DNA of 64,000 bases from Sulfuritalea hydrogenivorans sk43H (GTDB lineage Bacteria > Pseudomonadota > Gammaproteobacteria > Burkholderiales > Rhodocyclaceae). Under the pieces are notes generated by a model, which was given only the letters and a program-made list of their open reading frames with translations, had not been told where the DNA came from and ran no database searches. Location of the stretch: assembly GCF_000828635.1 (NCBI RefSeq), contig NZ_AP012547.1:3038001-3102000 (forward strand). The letters run 5' to 3'. Positions 18,752 through 26,787 of the stretch are shown piece by piece (within the stretch, counting starts at the first letter, position 1; each line of letters opens with the position of its first letter). The position numbers were made by a program, and so were the translations under genes.

Positions 18752-20239
18752 TCACAATCCTTCGACATGCAGTTGCGCTGTGGGCACGCCGGCGGCGAGC
18801 AGCGCGGCGGCCAGCGGCTCCACGGCTTCGGCGGTGCCGGCAAGATAGACATCGCTGTGCGGCAAGGCGGCATTCGCCGCGATGGCGGCCGGCAGTTCGT
18901 CGTTCGCCAGCGCCCGGTAGCTGAACTCGTCGAGCGCCTCGGCCCAGGCCCGGCACTGGTTCGGCAGGTACTGGCCGCCGGGCCGTGCGCTCGCCCAGTA
19001 GAGGGTGATCGATTCGGCTGCGTCGACCGCGACGGCGTGCTCGATCAGGCTGTTGATCGGCGCGAAGCCGTGTTCGACGGCAATGAACACCAGCGGCCGC
19101 GCCGAAGCCTTCTCCAGCACGAAACTGCCCCACGGCCCCCACACCGAGACATCGTCGGCGATCCTGACGCGGCCATCGAACAGGCACGCCGAAAAGTTAT
19201 GCGAAGCGGTATCCCCGGGGACGGCGCTGGCGGCACGGCGATCGCCGCGGGCTACGTGAAAAATCAGGTTGCGGTCGTCGCAGGGACAGCTCGCCACCGG
19301 GTATTCGCCATGGATATCGCTGCCGTCGGCGACACCGGACCTGACACCCAGGGTGACCCGCTGCCCGGCAAGGAAACGCATGCGGTTGCTGCGCGGGGTT
19401 TGCAGGTGCAGCCGGATCACGTCGTCACTCAGCGCATCGATGCGGCGCACCTTGGCGACGATGCGCTGCTCGGGAATGTCCTCGGGCGCGCCGGCTTCCA
19501 GCACTTCGAGGACAAGATCGGAACTGACCGCGGTACACGAGCACATCAGCACGTGGTTCTGGGCCTTCTCGGCTTCCGAAAAACGGTAGTCGGAGGGCGC
19601 CACGGTGCGCGCCTCGCCCGCCACCACGCGCGCCTTGCACAAACCGCAGACACCGTTGCCGCAGCCATAGTTGGGCGCCAGACCGGCGCGCAGCGCCGCC
19701 TTGAGCAACGTCTCCGAACCCTCGACGAAGAATTCGCGACCCGATGGCTTGACCGTAACGTGCGCCGACATGACGCGCAGCATAGCATCGAGCGCCGTGA
19801 CGTCGTCCGCCGGCGCGGGGGCGGACAAGGCCCGCGCCAGGCCGTCGTCGAGCAGCCCGGCCAGTTCGTCAAGAGTCGGCGCTGGCGACGCGGCGAGGCG
19901 GGCCCGCAAGGCCTCGAACAATGCGTGGTAGCGCGTCAACATGCGCTGCGATTCGGCGAATTCCTGCCCCTGGGCAAACAGGCGCTGGGCCAGGGCTTCC
20001 TGCGTCGGCAGGAAGCGCTCGCGCAAACGCCTGGCGAACGAATCCTCGCGGATGGCGCGCGTCTTTTCAAAACTGCCCGACTCGTCCAGGTTCAGCTCGG
20101 GCCAGGCCCGCTGCAGGTCATCGGCCGCCACCATGCCGTCGAAAGAGCGCAGCTCACCGTCGCGAATGCGCTTTTGCAGCGCGACGCGTGAAATACCGAG
20201 CAGATGCGCGGCGCGGGAAAGGGTCAGCCATTGCGACAT
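18752..20239 (-). CDS. Fusion of HTH-like domain, 2Fe-2S ferredoxin and flavin reductase
   Basis: This 495-residue protein has three parts. Residues 1-60 look like a helix-turn-helix or excisionase-type domain (LTLSRAAHLLGISRVALQKR, then DGELRSF). A helical region follows to about 160. A plant-type [2Fe-2S] ferredoxin domain has NYGCGNGVCGLCKARV with the fourth cysteine in HVLMCSC. The C-terminal ~250 residues resemble ferredoxin-NADP reductase (RIDALSDDVIRLHLQTP, then FLAGQRVTLG and GPWGSFVL). This suggests a redox-sensing or electron-transfer protein that also contacts DNA or a partner. It heads an operon with the S24-like gene. ATG 20239 (MSQWLTLSRAAHLLGI) is preferred over 20251. Confidence 0.85.
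   Translation of the reverse strand: MSQWLTLSRAAHLLGISRVALQKRIRDGELRSFDGMVAADDLQRAWPELNLDESGSFEKTRAIREDSFARRLRERFLPTQEALAQRLFAQGQEFAESQRMLTRYHALFEALRARLAASPAPTLDELAGLLDDGLARALSAPAPADDVTALDAMLRVMSAHVTVKPSGREFFVEGSETLLKAALRAGLAPNYGCGNGVCGLCKARVVAGEARTVAPSDYRFSEAEKAQNHVLMCSCTAVSSDLVLEVLEAGAPEDIPEQRIVAKVRRIDALSDDVIRLHLQTPRSNRMRFLAGQRVTLGVRSGVADGSDIHGEYPVASCPCDDRNLIFHVARGDRRAASAVPGDTASHNFSACLFDGRVRIADDVSVWGPWGSFVLEKASARPLVFIAVEHGFAPINSLIEHAVAVDAAESITLYWASARPGGQYLPNQCRAWAEALDEFSYRALANDELPAAIAANAALPHSDVYLAGTAEAVEPLAAALLAAGVPTAQLHVEGL
19871..19895. repeat. Dispersed repeat, inverted copy inside a coding gene
   Basis: AAGAGTCGGCGCTGGCGACG then CGGCG is the reverse complement of the dispersed repeat. 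It lies within the HTH/ferredoxin fusion gene and is translated there as AASPAPTLDEL. The frame differs from that used at 16631. Confidence 0.6.
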
Positions 20240-20343
20240 GCCGCCAAGCATAGCGAAGCGGAGCCGAGCTGTGATTTCAATTTCTTATGGTCGCCTGCAA
20301 AACCGTTGCCAACCCCTCTGGCGCAAGGGATTTTGGTATCGGC

Positions 20344-23300
20344 TCAGTTTCCCAGAAACTCGCGCCGGAAATCTTCCACCGGCAGCGGTTTGCCGCGCAG
20401 GTAGCCCTGCATCTCGTCGCAGCCTTCGCGCGCCAGGAATTCCACCTGGTCCTGCGTTTCGACCCCTTCGGCGATCACCTTCAGTTGCAGGCTGTGACCG
20501 AGGGCGATCACGGCACGGACGATCGCGCAGTCCTCCGGATCGTCCGGCAGCCCGCGGACGAAGCTCTGGTCGACCTTCAGCCTGTTCAGCGGCAGCCGCT
20601 TCAGGTAGGCCAGCGACGAATAGCCGGTACCGAAATCGTCGATGGCCAGGCCGATGCCCGTCGCCCGCAGTTCATGCAGCACCTGGATGCTGTTCTCCGC
20701 CTGGTTCATGATCGCGCCCTCGGTGATTTCGAGTTCCAGCAGCGCGGCCGGCAAGCCGGTGGCCTTGAGCACGCCGCGCACCGTGTCCTGGATCCGGCCG
20801 AGACGGAATTCGACCCCGGAGACATTGATCGAAAGCACGCCGGGGTTGAGTCCGGCAACCGCCCAGGCGGCCCAGTGCAGGCAGGCGGCCTGCTGCACCC
20901 ACGCGCCGAGCGCGACGATCAGCCCCGATTCCTCCGCCAGCGGAATGAAGCTTGCCGGAGCCACCAGGCCCAGCCGCGGATGCTGCCAGCGCACCAGCGC
21001 TTCGGCGCCGAGCAGCTCGCCGGTCCATAGCGAGAACTGCGGTTGCAGATAGACGATCAGTTCATCGCGTTCGATGGCGCGCCGCAGATCGGTTTCCATC
21101 TTGAAGCGGTCGAGCGAGAACTGCGTCAGGTCGTCGCTGAAGAACTCGTAGGTGTCGCGGCCCCGCTCCTTGGCCCGATACATCGCGGCATCGGCATTCT
21201 TGAGCAGGGTCGAGGAATTGTCGCCATCCTGCGGGAAGAGGCTGATGCCGATGCTGGCACCGACGAAGAACTCCTGCTCCAGCGTCACCGGATTGGTGCG
21301 CAGGTCGTCGATGATCTTGTCGGCGATGCGCGACGCCATCGCCGGATCGTGGATGCCTTCCATGACGATGAGGAACTCGTCGCCGCCGAGGCGGGCAACG
21401 GTGTCCGACTCCCGGGTGAGCGCACGGAAACGCCGCGCCACCTCGCACAGCACGCCATCGCCGACATGATGGCCCAGGCTGTCATTGATGTTCTTGAAGC
21501 GGTCGAGGTCGACGAAGAGCACCGCGACCTGCATCTGCTCGCGCTGGGCGCGCAGCAGCGCGCCGCGCAGGCGGTCTTCCAGCAACAGGCGGTTCGGCAA
21601 GCCGGTCAGGTGGTCGTGATGCGCCTGATGATCGAGCAGGTCGGTGGCTCGCTTGATCTCGGTGATGTCGGAGAATACGCCGACGTAATGCATGACGCTG
21701 CCGTCGGGGTCCTTGACGGCGCTGATGGTGAGCCGCTCGGGGTAAATGCCGCCGTCCTTGCGCCTGTTCCAGAGCTCTCCCTCCCAGCGGCCGGTTTGAT
21801 GGAGGGTCTCCCACATCCTGCGATAGAAGTCCCGGTCCTGGCGGTCCGACTTCAGTATCCGGGGATTGCGGCCGAGCACCTCGCTTTCGCCGTAGCCGGT
21901 GATCTCGGTGAAGGCGCGGTTCACGGCAATGATCGAACCGTCGGGTGCGGTGATGGTAATCCCCTCGGCACTGCTGTCGAACACCGTCGCCGCCTGCTGC
22001 ATGCGTATCTCCATGCGCTTGCTCTCGGTGATGTCGAACACGGTGCCGATGATGCCGCCGACGCTGCCATCGGGATTGGCGAAGGTCGACTTGTGCACCC
22101 TCACGTCGCGAAACTCGCCGCGAGCGGTCTGGACCCGCGTCTCGTAAACCTGCAAACCGGGATCTCTGAGAATGTCCTGGTCTGCTGCATGGTAACGATC
22201 CGCCAGATCGCGCGGGGCAATGTCATACACCGTCGCGCCGATCAGTTCGCCGCGGGACTTGCCCATCAAATCGGTGTAACGCTGATTGCATCCGAGGTAG
22301 TGTCCGTGGCAATCCTTGTAGAACATCGGGCCCGGAATCGCCTCGATCAGCTGCTCCATGAAATGCAGTTGTTGCGAGACTTCGGCGGTACGCTCGGCAA
22401 CCCGCTGCTCCATTTCGTTGTAGCTCTGGCGCAAGGCTTCCTCGGCCTGACGACGGCGGGTAATGTCCTGCATGGTCCAGATCCAGACCTGCCCATCGCC
22501 CTCCTGTATCGGCTGGCCATTGACGCGAGCCCAGATCGGCGTGCCATCCTGCTTCTGGTAGAGAATCTCGCCGCTGAAGTCGCGCCCCTCCCGGGTAATC
22601 GCCTGCATGCGACGACCGGCGGCCTCCCAGTCCTCGTCACTGGCAAACAGCACGCGCGAGGTGCATCCCGTCAAGCCGCCCGGAGGGAAACCGAAAATCG
22701 CTTCGAGGTGCCGGTTGCAGCGGAGAAAAGTCCGGCTGCGCATGTAGGCAATGCCGATCAGCGCATTGTCGAATATCAGCGCGTATTCGCGGGCATTTTC
22801 CGCCAGGGCTGCCTCGGCCGCATGACGCGCGGTGATGTCCTCGTAGGTCCAGATCCAGATCGCGCCAGCGGAGGAGTCGACCGTGCGGCCGACGACATGA
22901 ACCCAGATCGGCGTGCCGTCGCGCTTGGCATAACGGATTTCGCCGTCGAAGACCTGGTCCTTGTTGCCCGCATACACCCGGCGTCCGGCGTCCTCCCATT
23001 CGTCCTGCGTTGCGAACAGGACACGGGTTGACTGGCCGGTGAGCCCCCCCGGCGAATAGCCGAACATCTCCTCAAGGCGCCGGTTGCAGCGCTCGATGGT
23101 GCGATTGCGCTGGTAGGAGATGCCGATCAGGGTGTTGTCGAAGATCAGCGTCTGCTCGCGCAGCAGCGAGGCCAGGGCTTCCTTGTCCCGCCGTTTCTCG
23201 GTAACGTCGTCGAACAGAACGAGATGGCCCTCCTCCGGGTGATCCGGATTGATCAGCCGAATCGCAAACTGGCACCAGACTATGCTGCCGTCCTTGCGCC

Positions 23301-23949
23301 GATACTCCTGGTCGGCTTTGAATTCCCCGCTTTCGGCCATTGTGGAATAGCCGCGCCGGCCCAAGGCTTCCCAGGCCTCGTCGCTGGGAAAGAGAACCCG
23401 CGTCGATTTGTCGAGCAGTTCGCCCGGCGCGTAACCAAAAATCTCTTCCAGGCGCCTGTTGCAGCGCTGTATGACCCTGTTCAACAGCACCCCGATGCCG
23501 ATCTGCGCGCGATCGAAAATCAGCGTCTGCTCGCGCAACAACGCCTTCAGGGCATCCTCGGTCTGGCGCTTTTCGGTTACATCGTCGTAGAGCCAGACGT
23601 AGCCCCCGTCCGGATCATCCGGATTGATCAGGCTGCCGGTCACGTGAACCCAGATCAGGCGTCCGTCCCGCCGCTGATAAATATCCTCGCCGGTGAAACT
23701 TCCGGTTTCGGCGACCGCGGAATAGGCGCGGCGCCCCATCTCCTCCCAGGCCTGGTCGCTTGGATAGCAGACCCGGCTTGACTTGCCGAGCAGCTCGTCC
23801 GGTCCGTAGCCGAGGATCTCCGCGAAGCGTGGATTGCAGCGCTGAATGACGCGATCGCGCATTACCACGATGCCGATCTGCGCGCGCTCGAGAATCAGCT
23901 GATGCTCTCGCAACAACTGTTCTTTGGCACCTGGATTGACAACCGTCAT
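20344..23949 (-). CDS. Multi-PAS GGDEF-EAL cyclic-di-GMP protein
   Basis: This is a cytoplasmic protein of about 1201 residues without membrane helices. It begins with four closely related tandem PAS domains of about 120 residues. Each opens with a variant of LIFDRAQIGI and RCNRRLEEIFGY and ends in a DDVTEKR-type motif. Two different PAS domains follow, the first after a short coiled coil (about residues 500-525). Then come a GGDEF domain (ARLGGDEFLIVM, with inhibitory site RESD five residues upstream) and an EAL domain (GAEALVRWQHP and DDFGTGYSSLAYLKRLP). Both enzymatic signatures look intact, so it may make and degrade c-di-GMP. ATG 23949 is preferred to an upstream TTG. Confidence 0.93.
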   Translation of the reverse strand: MTVVNPGAKEQLLREHQLILERAQIGIVVMRDRVIQRCNPRFAEILGYGPDELLGKSSRVCYPSDQAWEEMGRRAYSAVAETGSFTGEDIYQRRDGRLIWVHVTGSLINPDDPDGGYVWLYDDVTEKRQTEDALKALLREQTLIFDRAQIGIGVLLNRVIQRCNRRLEEIFGYAPGELLDKSTRVLFPSDEAWEALGRRGYSTMAESGEFKADQEYRRKDGSIVWCQFAIRLINPDHPEEGHLVLFDDVTEKRRDKEALASLLREQTLIFDNTLIGISYQRNRTIERCNRRLEEMFGYSPGGLTGQSTRVLFATQDEWEDAGRRVYAGNKDQVFDGEIRYAKRDGTPIWVHVVGRTVDSSAGAIWIWTYEDITARHAAEAALAENAREYALIFDNALIGIAYMRSRTFLRCNRHLEAIFGFPPGGLTGCTSRVLFASDEDWEAAGRRMQAITREGRDFSGEILYQKQDGTPIWARVNGQPIQEGDGQVWIWTMQDITRRRQAEEALRQSYNEMEQRVAERTAEVSQQLHFMEQLIEAIPGPMFYKDCHGHYLGCNQRYTDLMGKSRGELIGATVYDIAPRDLADRYHAADQDILRDPGLQVYETRVQTARGEFRDVRVHKSTFANPDGSVGGIIGTVFDITESKRMEIRMQQAATVFDSSAEGITITAPDGSIIAVNRAFTEITGYGESEVLGRNPRILKSDRQDRDFYRRMWETLHQTGRWEGELWNRRKDGGIYPERLTISAVKDPDGSVMHYVGVFSDITEIKRATDLLDHQAHHDHLTGLPNRLLLEDRLRGALLRAQREQMQVAVLFVDLDRFKNINDSLGHHVGDGVLCEVARRFRALTRESDTVARLGGDEFLIVMEGIHDPAMASRIADKIIDDLRTNPVTLEQEFFVGASIGISLFPQDGDNSSTLLKNADAAMYRAKERGRDTYEFFSDDLTQFSLDRFKMETDLRRAIERDELIVYLQPQFSLWTGELLGAEALVRWQHPRLGLVAPASFIPLAEESGLIVALGAWVQQAACLHWAAWAVAGLNPGVLSINVSGVEFRLGRIQDTVRGVLKATGLPAALLELEITEGAIMNQAENSIQVLHELRATGIGLAIDDFGTGYSSLAYLKRLPLNRLKVDQSFVRGLPDDPEDCAIVRAVIALGHSLQLKVIAEGVETQDQVEFLAREGCDEMQGYLRGKPLPVEDFRREFLGN

Positions 23950-24138
23950 CCCCGCATCCCCGTACCCGGCCAACCGGCTTGCTGATGAAAACTCATGCCT
24001 GCATGGTAGCGGAGTTTTGGCGGCTCAAGCATGGCGTGACCCTGCTGCACTGCGACACGCATTTTCGCGGCGCTGCTGCAACCGACAGATTGCTTTTCCG
24101 GCACGGTAAGATTGTCCAAAACTCGGGGGATGATCGTA

Positions 24139-25329
24139 ATGAACAATGAAACCTGCGGACTCGGCCTGGCTCCCGCCACGGCAAGCGACTATCGGGAAAT
24201 GGCGCGCAGGCGCCTGCCGCGGCACCTGTTCGATTACCTCGACGGGGCCGCCTACGAAGAACGCACCGCGGGCGAGAACCAGCAGGCTTTCCAGCGCCTG
24301 CAACTGCGCCAGCGCGTCATGCGCGATGTCTCGCGGCTCAACTTGTCCACCAAGGTGCTGGGCCAGGATCTCGCCCTGCCGCTGGTCCTCGCCCCGCTCG
24401 GAATCGCCGGCGCCATGGCGTGCCGGGCCGAGGTGCAGGCCGCGCGCGCCGCCGAAGCCGCCGGCGTGCCCTTCTGCGAATCGACGGTTTCCATCTGTTC
24501 GATCGAGGAAGTCCGCGCCGCCACCACGGCGCCTTTCTGGTACCAGCTCTACGTCATGCGCGACCGCGGCTATGCGAAGGACCTGATGGCCCGCGCGCAC
24601 GCGGCAGGCTGCCCGGTGCTGGTGCTGACCGTAGACCTCGCCGTGATGGGCGCGCGCTACCGCGACGTGCGCAACGGCATGGCCGGCGGCCTGTCGCTCG
24701 GCGGAAAAATGGCGAAAGCCTGGGACCTGCTCTCGCATCCGCAATGGCTGCTCGATGTTGGCGTCCGCGGCAAGCCCCTGACCTTCGGCAACCTGACGGC
24801 CGCGGTGCCCGATGCGGGCAGCCTGCCGGAATTCAAGGCGTGGGTGGATAGCCAGTTCGATCCGGCCGTTACCTGGAAGGACCTGGCCTGGGTGCGCGAA
24901 AACTGGCCGGGCAAGATCCTGCTCAAGGGCGTCCTCGACATCGACGACGCGCGCGAAGCGGCGGCGGCCGGCGCCGATGGCATCGTCGTCTCCAACCACG
25001 GCGGCCGCCAGCTCGACAGCGTCGCCGCCAGCATCGACGCGCTGCCGCGGATCGTCGATGCCGTCGGCGACAAGCTGGATGTGCTGATGGATGGCGGCGT
25101 GCGCAGCGGGCTCGATGTCGTCAAGGCGCTCGCGCTCGGCGCCAAAGCCTGCATGCTCGGCCGTGCCTGGGGCTATGCGGTGGCCGCGCGCGGCGAAGCC
25201 GGCGTCGCCCACATGCTGTCGGTGATGCGCAGCGAAATGAACGTCGCGCTGGCGCTGTGCGGCGTGGCCGACGTGGCGAAGCTGGATCGGCAGGCACTGC
25301 TCGACTCGAACGGCGACAGGGCGGTCTGA
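24139..25329 (+). CDS. lldD: FMN-dependent L-lactate dehydrogenase (LldD-type)
   Basis: This 396-residue member of the FMN-dependent alpha-hydroxy-acid dehydrogenase family is close to E. coli LldD along its length. It shares SDYREMARRRLPRHLFDYLD, FWYQLYVMRDRGY, the active-site SNHGGRQLD and the phosphate-binding MDGGVRSGLDVVKALALGA. It oxidises L-lactate to pyruvate with electron transfer to the respiratory chain; glycolate or another hydroxy acid is possible. ATG 24139 is chosen because GGGG lies nine bases upstream. No lldR or permease gene is adjacent. A dispersed repeat begins three bases after the stop. Confidence 0.88.
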   Translation: MNNETCGLGLAPATASDYREMARRRLPRHLFDYLDGAAYEERTAGENQQAFQRLQLRQRVMRDVSRLNLSTKVLGQDLALPLVLAPLGIAGAMACRAEVQAARAAEAAGVPFCESTVSICSIEEVRAATTAPFWYQLYVMRDRGYAKDLMARAHAAGCPVLVLTVDLAVMGARYRDVRNGMAGGLSLGGKMAKAWDLLSHPQWLLDVGVRGKPLTFGNLTAAVPDAGSLPEFKAWVDSQFDPAVTWKDLAWVRENWPGKILLKGVLDIDDAREAAAAGADGIVVSNHGGRQLDSVAASIDALPRIVDAVGDKLDVLMDGGVRSGLDVVKALALGAKACMLGRAWGYAVAARGEAGVAHMLSVMRSEMNVALALCGVADVAKLDRQALLDSNGDRAV

Positions 25330-25331
25330 AG

Positions 25332-25363
25332 CGCCGTACCGCCAGCGCCGACTCTTGTCGGCG
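25332..25363. repeat. Dispersed repeat with hairpin
   Basis: This is a full copy just after the lldD stop. It ends in GCCGACTCTTGTCGGC, which folds as GCCGAC/GTCGGC around TCTT. The hairpin may also terminate lldD transcription. Confidence 0.75.
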
Positions 25364-25393
25364 ACGAAGCATCGCTGTCCCGCGCTCGATACA

Positions 25394-26266
25394 TCAAGAC
25401 TCCGGCATCCGGAAATGCCGCAGCACCTCGCCCAGCGTGTGCGCTGCCGGAGCATAGGCATGCAGCGCGTAGCCGATCAGGGCGAGTCCTACCGCCGTGA
25501 TGGTGAAGGGCACGGCCGTGCGGTGCAGGGCGCTTTCCAGCCAGTGCCGCGTTTGCAGGCCGCGCATGCGGCGATAGAGGCTGGCGGACAACGCGCCATC
25601 GACCAATAGCTCGGCGAACAGCGCCGGCGCCAGGTAGACGATGTAGATGGTGGCGAACAGCAGCACCGCCACCAGCGCCGCGATCAGCAGCGCAACCGCC
25701 AGCGGTATCGCTCCTTCGTCCGCGCCTCCGACCACCTCGCCGACCGCCTCGCCAACGGAGCCGACGCCGCCATCACCGATCGGGAGGGAGGGCGAGGGCA
25801 GCGAATCATCGACCACGAAATTGCCCGACGCCCCGCCGCCGCCGAACTGGCCCCCCGCACCACCACCGAATTCCGGCGCCGCATCCACGCCCGAACCACA
25901 ACCGCCACCACTCGAGATGTCAGGCAGGTCGAAAGAGCCATCGACATAATCATCCGCCTTGGTGCGCAGCCACAGCCAGAGCAGGAAGAGGAAAACCAGA
26001 TAAGCACAGCCCACCGCAACCGGGTAGCGGACGTACATGGGCTCGATGCCGGAGTGCAGCAAAACGAATGACGCCAGCAAACCTGCGCCACCCGTAAGCG
26101 CCACCAGCAGGAACATCTGCAAGCGCGGATAGCCATCCCACTCCAGCTTGCGCATCAACCGGTCGATCTCGCCGCGACGCGTGAAACGGCTCGGACGGGA
26201 GTCCGACTTGTTCTTCGATAGGGGTTTGGTAGGCATGGGGGAATGGGCGACGGAAAAGGGCTTCAT
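25394..26266 (-). CDS. Hypothetical membrane protein with Gly-rich central region
   Basis: This protein of about 290 residues has two N-terminal hydrophobic helices (about residues 50-100), a Gly/Asp/Ser-rich region (about 105-185, with DISSGGGCGSGVD and GGGAGGQFGGGGASG), and two to three C-terminal helices. I do not recognise a named family, though Gly-rich spacers before a membrane segment occur in TPM-associated and other envelope proteins. The basic N-terminus suggests a cytoplasmic start. Starts at 26266 or 26236 (MPTKPLSKNKSDSRPSRF) are both possible and neither has a clear ribosome binding site. Confidence 0.65.
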   Translation of the reverse strand: MKPFSVAHSPMPTKPLSKNKSDSRPSRFTRRGEIDRLMRKLEWDGYPRLQMFLLVALTGGAGLLASFVLLHSGIEPMYVRYPVAVGCAYLVFLFLLWLWLRTKADDYVDGSFDLPDISSGGGCGSGVDAAPEFGGGAGGQFGGGGASGNFVVDDSLPSPSLPIGDGGVGSVGEAVGEVVGGADEGAIPLAVALLIAALVAVLLFATIYIVYLAPALFAELLVDGALSASLYRRMRGLQTRHWLESALHRTAVPFTITAVGLALIGYALHAYAPAAHTLGEVLRHFRMPES

Positions 26267-26345
26267 CCGGGAAGGCGTCGTGGCTGGCCGCTGCGCGCCA
26301 TCAAACCCGGGCGTGGTTGAACTATTGCGATGCCGCCCCCTTTAG

Positions 26346-26384
26346 TGCATCGCGCAGCGTCCTCTGGAACGACGGAGGTTCGGC
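26346..26384 (-). repeat. Half attC-like site after brnA
   Basis: On the minus strand GCCGAAC (26384-26378; integron R'' consensus RYYYAAC with one mismatch) is followed by a stem arm AGGACGCTGCGCGATG. This arm matches the corresponding arms at 27979-28038 and 29195-29266. The second arm and the R' box are missing, so the site is truncated. It lies about 20 bases after the brnA stop, where a cassette's attC belongs. Confidence 0.55.
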
Positions 26385-26404
26385 CACGCGAATAACAAGT
26401 GCGC

Positions 26405-26614
26405 CTATTTCCAATTGAGATCGAGTTTGCGATGAGACGCTGCGCAGTCCCTCAAGTACAGATTGATGAGACTCTGGTACGGAATGCCGACGTCTTCAGA
26501 GATTGTCTTGAAGTACGTGATGGACTCTTCGTCGAGCCGAATGGTGATTTGCTTCTTGAGTTGTGCTGCGTATGGGTTCTTCCTCGCGGCGGAGAAGTCG
26601 TATTCTTTTCGCAT
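26405..26614 (-). CDS. brnA: BrnA-family antitoxin, apparently orphan
   Basis: This 69-residue protein of the BrnA antitoxin family has a ribbon-helix-helix DNA-binding fold. KKQITIRLDEESITYF is the beta strand and first helix, and IPYQSLINLYLRDCA is the second. In characterised systems BrnA neutralises the RNase toxin BrnT, and the pair represses its own operon. brnT normally lies directly upstream, but only 170 bases separate this gene from the next attC-like site and they hold a hairpin repeat rather than a toxin gene. The gene sits in the cassette-like array and is AT-richer than the surrounding chromosome. Confidence 0.85.
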   Translation of the reverse strand: MRKEYDFSAARKNPYAAQLKKQITIRLDEESITYFKTISEDVGIPYQSLINLYLRDCAASHRKLDLNWK

Positions 26615-26636
26615 GTGGCACCTCTATGAGTTTCAG

Positions 26637-26710
26637 GGGGCAGAGACATTTCGTCTTTTCGTTTCGAACGGTTGTTCGCACCACTCAGAAAGTCAAATGT
26701 CTCTGACCCC
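26637..26710. repeat. REP-like hairpin (GGGGTCAGAGACATTT class)
   Basis: GGGGCAGAGACATTT on the left faces AAATGTCTCTGACCCC on the right across a 40-base loop. A related, more diverged copy occurs at 30073-30138. Hairpins with this sequence theme are widespread in proteobacterial genomes. It occupies the place where brnT would be expected, between the attC-like site and brnA. Confidence 0.7.
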
Positions 26711-26774
26711 AATGGCATTCCCCAATGGCATTTCCGTGTTCTGAGTTCCGAGTGTTGGCATGGTGTGCTTGTAA

Positions 26775-26787
26775 GGCTTACGTCTAA
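26775..26787 (-). other. Left remainder of the attC-like site split by the IS5 element
   Basis: On the minus strand this reads TTAGAC followed by GTAAGCC, which continues the site at 27979-28038 when the insertion element is removed. CTAA at 26784-26787 is the left copy of the target duplication. GTAAGCC differs by one base from the integron core consensus GTTRRRY-like form GTTAGCC. Confidence 0.5.

Noticed and set aside
20060..20239. Phage excisionase gene
   Set aside because: The HTH-like segment is continuous with the ferredoxin and reductase domains in one reading frame.
24112..24138. Upstream TTG start for lldD
   Set aside because: ATG 24139 has better spacing from the G-rich ribosome binding site and matches the family start.
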